A DNA stretch of 64,000 nucleotides, taken from Chelydra serpentina (lineage: Eukaryota; Chordata; Testudines; Chelydridae). Both the position numbers and the translations under genes were made by a program. Positions 58,195-64,000 of the stretch are shown here, piece by piece (positions within the stretch are counted from its first letter, which is position 1; each line of letters begins with the position of its first letter). Below the pieces are notes generated by a model, which did no database searches, was not told the origin of the DNA, and was given only the letters and a program-made list of their open reading frames with translations. The stretch lies in the NCBI GenBank assembly GCA_037349315.1, contig JBAIAC010000008.1, positions 36,182,001-36,246,000 of the forward strand. Direction: 5' to 3'.

Positions 58195-59120
58195 GTGGAA
58201 TGGCAGATGAAATTCAATGTTGATAAATGCAAAGTAATGCACATTGGAAACATAATCCCAAACTATACATATACAATGATGGGGTCTAAATTAGCTGTTA
58301 CCACTCAAGAGAGAGAGCTTTGAATCATTGTGGATAGTTCTTTGAAAACATCCACTCAATGTGCAGCAGCAGTCAAAAAATCTAACAATGTTGGGAATCA
58401 TTAAGAAAGGGATAGATAATAAAACAGAAAATATCATATTGCCTCTATATAAATCAACGGTACACCCACATCTTGAATTCTGTGTGCTGATATGGTCACC
58501 TCATCTAAAAATATATATATATATTGTAATTGGACAAGGTTCAGAAAAAGAGCAACAAAAATTATTAGGGGTATCGAACAGCTTCCGAATGAGGAGAGAT
58601 TAATAAGATTGGGACTTTTCATCTTGGAAAAGAGATGACTAAGGGGGAATATAATAGAGGTCTATACAATCATGACTGGTGTGGAAAAAGTGAATAAGGA
58701 AGTGTTATTTAGCCCTTCTCATAATACAAGAGCTAGGGGTCACCCAATGAAATGAATAGGCAGCAGGTTTAAAATAACCAAAATTAAGTATTTCTTCACA
58801 CCACACACAGTCAACCTGTGGAACTCCTTGCCAGAGGATGTTGTGAAGGCCAAGACTATAACAAGGTTCAAAAATGAACTAGATAAGTTCATGGAGGATA
58901 GGTCCATGAATGGCTATTAGCCAGGATGGGCAGGAATGGTGTCCCTAGTAGCCTCTGTTTTCCAGAAGCTGGGAATGGGTGACAGGAGATGGATCACTTG
59001 ATGATTACCTGTTCTGTTCATTCCCTCTGGGGCACCTGGCTTTGGCCACTGTCGGAAAAAAGGATACTGGGCTAGATGGACCTTTGGACTGACCCAGTAT
59101 GGCTGTTCTTATGATCACAA
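58195..59120 (+). mobile_element. CR1-type LINE, ORF2 C-terminus
   Basis: Longer copy of the 8140 subfamily, starting at MADEIQC-like TGGCAGATGAAATTCAATG, through LPLYKSTVHPHLEFCVLIWS, to the tail GACTGACCCAGTATGGCTGTTC. Stops and frameshifts throughout. It ends about 0.6 kb from the probable MAPK11 3' end. Confidence 0.88.
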
Positions 59121-59395
59121 ACATTACTATTTGTGGCTCTTAGGTGTTAATGTAGATGCACAGCGGGCTGGGAATCAACATTAAAATATTTCAAGACGAT
59201 CAGGCATTAATTACTTGCTAAGAGAAAAAGTAAATCAATTACATGAAATTTCTATTTCTGGAGATCAACTGACTATGAATTCATTATACAGTCAGGGAAG
59301 TCATTTTGGGTGGCTTACACAAAATTCACTATTCCCAGGAAATCTGACTGATTTAATCAATGTGAAATCATAAGCAATCACTCAGTGGCCACTAT

Positions 59396-59468
59396 GGGCT
59401 TGATCCAAAGTCTGCTGAAGTCAATGGAAAGACTCCCATTGACTTCAATAGACTTTGTATTAGGCCTT
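59396..59468. repeat. Ancient quasi-palindromic repeat, copy 1
   Basis: GGGCTTGATCCAAAGTCTGC, TGAAGTCAATGG, then CCATTGACTTCA and ATAGACTTTGTATTAGGCC form two arms of about 30 bp. A related copy is at 61514-61597. Confidence 0.7.
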
Positions 59469-59779
59469 ATACACAGCAATTTTTGAACAAAAAAAAACAA
59501 ACATGAAGACAAACTATTCCCATGGTCAGGCCCTACTGAGTCTCAATTGGCTTAATGCAAGCACTAGATTTGTTCATTTATCAGTAAAGTTATAAAGAAA
59601 ACAAGTTCTCACAAATAAGACGGAACTGCTGCATCTGAATATTTATCATGAAGTGAATACTTATTTTCCCTTCCTAGAATTATTACCTCCTGCATCTGTA
59701 CAGTATTCACTTATTTTAATTTAGGTTAATTCAATCATTGACAGTAGTCAAGTGCTATGGAAAATAAAATTTCCTCTTG

Positions 59780-61250
59780 CCTTTTTTTGTAGTTGTTTAT
59801 TCAGAAAAAAGACCAAACAGCAAAAATACAGAGAAAGTAAACAAATGTATTCAAATTCATCAGCTGATAGAATAGCTGTACAAGCCAAACTAATGACAAA
59901 GTCATCACAGCAAAACAAAGTAACAATATTAATATAAAAACAAGCAAACCCCCAAAATGAGAGACTGACAGAATAAACCATGGCAATGACAAACTATACA
60001 ACAAATGGACAGCATTTGCAATTGTGAATCACAAAGGGATGAGACAAACATGGCCATATATTAACCAGAGGATCTCAGACCAAAAGATGCTAATAATAAT
60101 ATTCCTTTATCATGGTTACACTTCCAGGGAATAAATGAGATTATAGGGTTAATTCTTTAAAACATCTTGGCATCGCATATATCCTGCTATGAATTAGCTT
60201 TAAATTTAGTTTGTCTAACTCTTCAGAGACATTGGGCCTTTTAAAATGTTGCTTAAAATGCAGTTCCAATGAGATTGTGATATTTTGCTTTTCACAAATG
60301 TCCAAACTCTTCTTAAGCCTTATCCCTGTTTTGTTCTTTAATCTCAATTATTATGTTGGCCTCTCATGGACTGACTGAAGGAAAAGAAGAGAGTAGGGAA
60401 ATGTTGAGTTCAATGAATGAACACATTATCCCTACATTACAATCTGTGGTATCTTTGGTGAGATTTCTGGAAAACTAGAGAAATTCCACAAAGCGTCTGT
60501 GGTGTGAATTCTTGTAATCTGTGCAAATTCACGAACTCTTCACTGATGACACAGTCTGCAGTAGCATCACACAGAAACACTGTCTCTCAAAAACTTATCC
60601 TCTGCAGTTTTAAAGACTATACAGAAAATAATGAGAACAGACACTTTAAATGGCAACATGACAAAGATTTATTCATTGATTTCCAACTGGTGTTAAACCA
60701 CTCAAGAGACATCCAGTATGTTTATAAGACCACCACAGATATGACTACATTTGCATATTATGTCTAACTCACTACCATGCCCTCTTTTTCTTAAAGGCAC
60801 TAGCTATAAATAAAAAACAAAAAACAGATAAAATTAGGGTAATGCCAGGAAACAACTGGTTGCGTGTATGGACGTCTACTTTCATGTTTGCACACGTTCA
60901 TGCTTTAAAGGTACAATTGCAAAAAAAGTATATTCAAAATAATTAAAAAATTACCTTCATTTTTGGCATTACAACTGATAAAATGAAACATGCAGAAAAA
61001 TCCAGCAAAACAGAACTCAGTGCATCATTTTGTCAGAATGAAGCAGTTCTTTCTCACCTTTTATGTTCTGTGATTACATTCATAGTACAAGGCAAAAAAC
61101 ATCTGGCTTCGGTGTCATTTACCTGCTCTTCCATTCCTTCTCCAACATCTTTGGATAGTAAAATCTACTCTTGGGAATATAGGTTAAATTGTAATGCTAT
61201 GTTTTCAACAGTCTTGATAGTCCAGCAAGGCAAAACACAGCTGGTTGTAT
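59780..61250 (-). other. MAPK11: Probable MAPK11 3'UTR
   Basis: The stretch downstream of the MAPK11 stop has no recognisable transposon for about 1.5 kb, unlike the sequence beyond it. On the minus strand AATAAA occurs at 60673-60668, followed by a U/GU-rich stretch, and again at 59801-59796. Either could be the poly(A) signal, giving a UTR of about 0.6 or 1.45 kb. The true end cannot be fixed without transcript data. Confidence 0.5.
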
Positions 61251-61324
61251 TTACTGTTCTATTTCCAGGCTATCCATTTTTAAATCAGGTGGTTTAAAGC
61301 TAATCATTTCTTCATATGTAATCT
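61251..61324 (-). CDS. MAPK11: MAPK11 (p38 beta) terminal coding exon
   Basis: Last coding exon of a second p38 kinase. The acceptor CCCTCCAG| is at 61326-61325. With one base supplied by the previous exon it encodes (E)ITYEEMISFKPPDLKM, then DSLEIEQ and TAA (61253-61251). The family C-terminal motif W..(L/I)TY.E(V/M)(L/I)SF.PP is clear, and the terminal SLEIEQ is diagnostic of p38 beta; alpha ends differently and gamma ends with a PDZ ligand. The upstream exon (..EEWK) was sought to base 64000 and not found, so the preceding intron is at least 2.7 kb. Position right of MAPK12 and same strand agree with the tandem MAPK12-MAPK11 arrangement of vertebrates. Paralogy with MAPK12 makes the symbol call very likely, though only 24 codons are visible. 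Confidence 0.92.
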
Positions 61325-64000
61325 CTGGAGGGGACAAAAAAGAAAAATAGGTGTGAACTATCTGAATCTGAAATACATCGCATTTAAGTAGAGACTGAAT
61401 GTAGACCGTTGGCCTAAAGTAGCCAACAAACATCATACAGTATTGATTTAAAAAGAAAATATTCAATGCAAAACAGAACACAGGTACAATGCAATGATTT
61501 GTATTTCTAACCTTACTAAGGACTTAATCAAAAGCCTGCTGAAGTCAGTGGGAGTCTTCCCATTGGCTTCAATAGACTGTGGATCATGCTCTAAGATATG
61601 ATTTTATAACGTATTTGTGTCCAGCAGTTGACTACTAAAACACACTAGCCCTGAAAAGGAAATGCAGAGTATGCTGTCAAAGAGCTGCCAGAATGGCTTA
61701 ATGAAAGACAAAATATAATATAACATGCAATCTTTAGAAAAGCCCAAACATGTTTATTTTAATGTACATGTTGCCATCACATTTCTTTAGCTGCAGAAAA
61801 GTGTTCTTCATCCATTCCCCAGTCCATTGTGTTCAAACAAATGAAACACTTGAACCTCTGCAGTTACGCTTTGTTCTTTGAGGGTTGTGCTGTAATGTAT
61901 GTAGATTTAGAGTTTTCTTACAGGATATTCGTTTGCTATACAGCATGTTAGCTCTCAAGCCTGCTTACAAAACCAAGACTTGCCCAAAGTGGTAGTATGC
62001 ATTGCCAGTTTGCCCTGCCTTCTTGCCCAGCCCCTTTTTGCTCCACGATGACAGCTATTTCCCTTCAGCGAGGAGCAAGTTATGTCTTTTAACAGACAGA
62101 AAAAAATAAAATCACAATTATGGCTCCTTTTTTGTTAGATGCACCTTTTTCTCAAACTGGAAAGAGACTTCAAGGGCCTGATCTTCTCCACACTGAAGTA
62201 AATGGCATATTTCCCATTGGTGCAGGAACAAGCCTTTGATCACTGACCAGTGTTTAGAGCTGATCAACCTGCTCATGTGAACTGGTTTAGTAAAAAGATC
62301 CATGTACTGGGGCAGAGAGAGAGTGCATGCACGCAATAAGCCTGCATGGCATTTCTTTAAAATAGTCTTTAAATGTTAGGTAACGTCTTAGGGCCAGATC
62401 CTGGCCCCTGCTATAGCTGTTTTGCACCGCTCAGGTGCTGCAAAAGCAGTCATGACGACTGCTTTACTGACTACCAGAGGATTCCCCCAGTTTAAGGGAA
62501 TCCCTGGGTAGTGTTACTCTGCACAATCCCCATGTCTGGGATACAGGCGGGAACAGTTGTGCTGTCTCTGTGCCCCAGTGATTGATCCCTAGCTCCTAGA
62601 ATGGCCCCTCTGAGCCTAAGACAGCCCGGTATAAACAAGAGCAGCCTTGAGCCACTGAGCCTTGCTCAGATGCAACCCAGGGTCAAGGCCTTGATTTTTT
62701 CAAAAGCTGGTGTCGGAGACGGTATTAGAAATGAATAGTGGAGGCTGTGTATGTTATGCTTTCGTAGTTATTAAGCTGCTTATTCTATTCTCACGCCATC
62801 TATTCTACAGAGAGTACTACTGCAGATGTTGTGCCAAAATGAGTGGAAGTGCTGCAGCAGCTAAGGAAACGTACTGCATAATGCATTCAACTCCAAATGG
62901 TGTGTTCCGGGCCGTTGCATTTTGAGATATTTTCTAACTGATTAAACAGCCAGGAATTTCCTGGCTGCAAACCTCAGCAATATGTCATGGAGACTTAGGA
63001 AGCTTTTAGAACATACCCTGAGAGATGCCAAGCACTTGTAACCCCCATTAACTTCAGGTGCTTGGTTCCCCGCTCAGGATCAACCACGTAGGGACTTTTA
63101 AGTTTGAAGGATAAAAAATAGGAGAAAGGTGCTATCAATTTCTTTTGAAATTAAGCCAATATTCCATTAACAAGTCAGAGAAATCCTTTATGTAAATGAG
63201 GCCTTCAGTGTCTTCCTATTTCAATGTAGCACTTACTGTGCTTGAAAAGCAGTAATAAATAATATTAATTGTCATAATAAAACTTGTAGAAATTTCTGCT
63301 TGAAGGAAATATTCAGGATCATATTATTCATGGAAAGAGATGATATTTGTTTTCATCATGAAATGCTGTCACTGTGGAGATGTACATGAGCCTGGCGTTT
63401 GTATGGATTAATGAGAGGACATAGTCTCTCTGCAGTTAACACTATGGGTTGGTTTCTATTAAAGTCCCAATTATGATCACTCCTCTACTTTAATCTAACC
63501 TATATCTATTAATCTGAAATTTTTCTTGTGTTATCCTGTGCCAAGGAAAATTCATTTTGGAATGTTTAGAGGAAATCACACAGGGCACTCTTGAAACAGG
63601 CTGGAAAATCAGTACAGTGCATTTTTTTGAAATCTATCTTTGCCTCCTTTTTTTTTGGCCACATCTTTCAAAAACAATTTGATCTAGAATTGGTCTATTC
63701 TGTTTTCTCTCAAGAAGTGTAAACACTTTAGACTGTTTGCATAAAGATAATTGGGTAAGCACTTGAATTAATGCTCCGTGTTTCCTTTTATTTTTATTCA
63801 TAATATAAAATAAAAATAGACTGTTAACTTTACAGAATTGAATCAAAAGAAGAAAAATCAACCCTGTTTCCCTTGGTATATTGTTTGGGTGAAAATCAGT
63901 TTTCTACTACATAGTGAAATGCTGAGTCCAAATTTGACTCTACTTGAATATAAGTTTTAGTTTCCTGCTGAGAGTTGAATCACTATAACCATAAAAGGCA
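61325..64000 (-). other. MAPK11: MAPK11 last intron (partial)
   Basis: Sequence upstream of the final exon in transcript direction. No second MAPK11 exon (family motif ..EEWK) found. Apart from the quasi-palindromic repeats at 61514 and 62388 I see nothing assignable. Confidence 0.7.
61514..61597. repeat. Ancient quasi-palindromic repeat, copy 2
   Basis: GGACTTAATCAAAAGCCTGC, TGAAGTCAGTGG, then CCATTGGCTTCA and ATAGACTGTGGATCATGCTC. Lies in the last intron of MAPK11. A similar decayed piece starts at 62388 (GGGCCAGATCCTGGCCC). Confidence 0.7.

Larger units (their letters stand above)
35340..59779. other. MAPK12-MAPK11 intergenic region
   Basis: About 24 kb between the two kinase genes, mostly the mobile elements listed. 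Stretches I cannot assign: 35710-36130, 41320-42190, 42830-43345, 44815-45985, 46280-48160, 48325-49280, 50445-50870, 51565-52115, 52460-53155 and 59125-59390. Within these are an A18 run at about 45821-45840 and a GA microsatellite at about 46986-47001. No host exon is seen. Confidence 0.75.

Noticed and set aside
60141..60347. Lysine-rich 68-codon minus-strand frame near MAPK11
   Set aside because: Lies in the probable 3'UTR, with no motif and no family resemblance.
61128..61150. GAAGGAATGGAAGAG-like sequence resembling an ..EEWK exon of MAPK11
   Set aside because: It lies downstream of the MAPK11 stop in transcript direction and lacks the preceding family sequence and splice sites.

Overview
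The window reads as nuclear DNA of a non-avian reptile, most likely a turtle. The host genes are split into short exons with consensus splice sites. Most of the rest is interspersed repeats of a mix typical of turtles: several CR1 LINE subfamilies, a tRNA-derived SINE with a CR1-like tail, Penelope-like elements with GIY-YIG endonuclease, RTE and Tx1-type LINEs, many hAT and Harbinger-like non-autonomous DNA transposons, Tigger-like elements, and old L2/MIR relics. The species call is an inference from repeat content.

Only two host genes are supported, both on the minus strand. MAPK12 (p38 gamma MAP kinase) contributes its first five coding exons: exon 1 at 35224-35339, exon 2 at 33728-33857, exon 3 at 20067-20125, exon 4 at 10716-10827 and exon 5 at 791-820. 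These give exactly 149 codons, from the start Met to the HR of the catalytic loop. The remaining exons lie left of base 1. A CpG island at about 34650-35700 covers the promoter and exon 1. The terminal coding exon of MAPK11 (p38 beta) is at 61251-61324, ending in SLEIEQ; its upstream exons lie right of the window. The order and orientation match the mammalian HDAC10-MAPK12-MAPK11-PLXNB2 neighbourhood.

Layout: 1-10.7 kb is MAPK12 introns 5 and 4 (CR1 tail, hAT MITE, fold-back Penelope remnant carrying a Harbinger MITE, Penelope endonuclease fragment, CR1 fragments). 10.8-20.1 kb is intron 3 (Penelope RT plus endonuclease copy, CR1 fragments, hAT MITE, tRNA-SINE). 20.1-33.7 kb is intron 2 (solo LTR, L2 relics, hAT elements, including a 1.78 kb hAT filled with GC-rich satellite and inverted units). 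33.9-35.2 kb is intron 1. 35.3 to about 59.7 kb is the MAPK12-MAPK11 intergenic region (RTE LINE, long CR1, two hATs, nested Tigger pair, MITE nests, Tx1 LINE 3' end, CR1 copies). About 59.7-64 kb is the probable MAPK11 3'UTR, last exon and the start of its last intron.

I found no tRNA, rRNA, CRISPR or prokaryote-type features. I do not claim a new molecular system. The most unusual structures are the satellite-filled hAT, the fold-back Penelope insertion with a 14-bp target duplication, the CR1 copy joining ORF1 esterase sequence to ORF2 reverse transcriptase, and the strings of nested transposons with readable target-site duplications.
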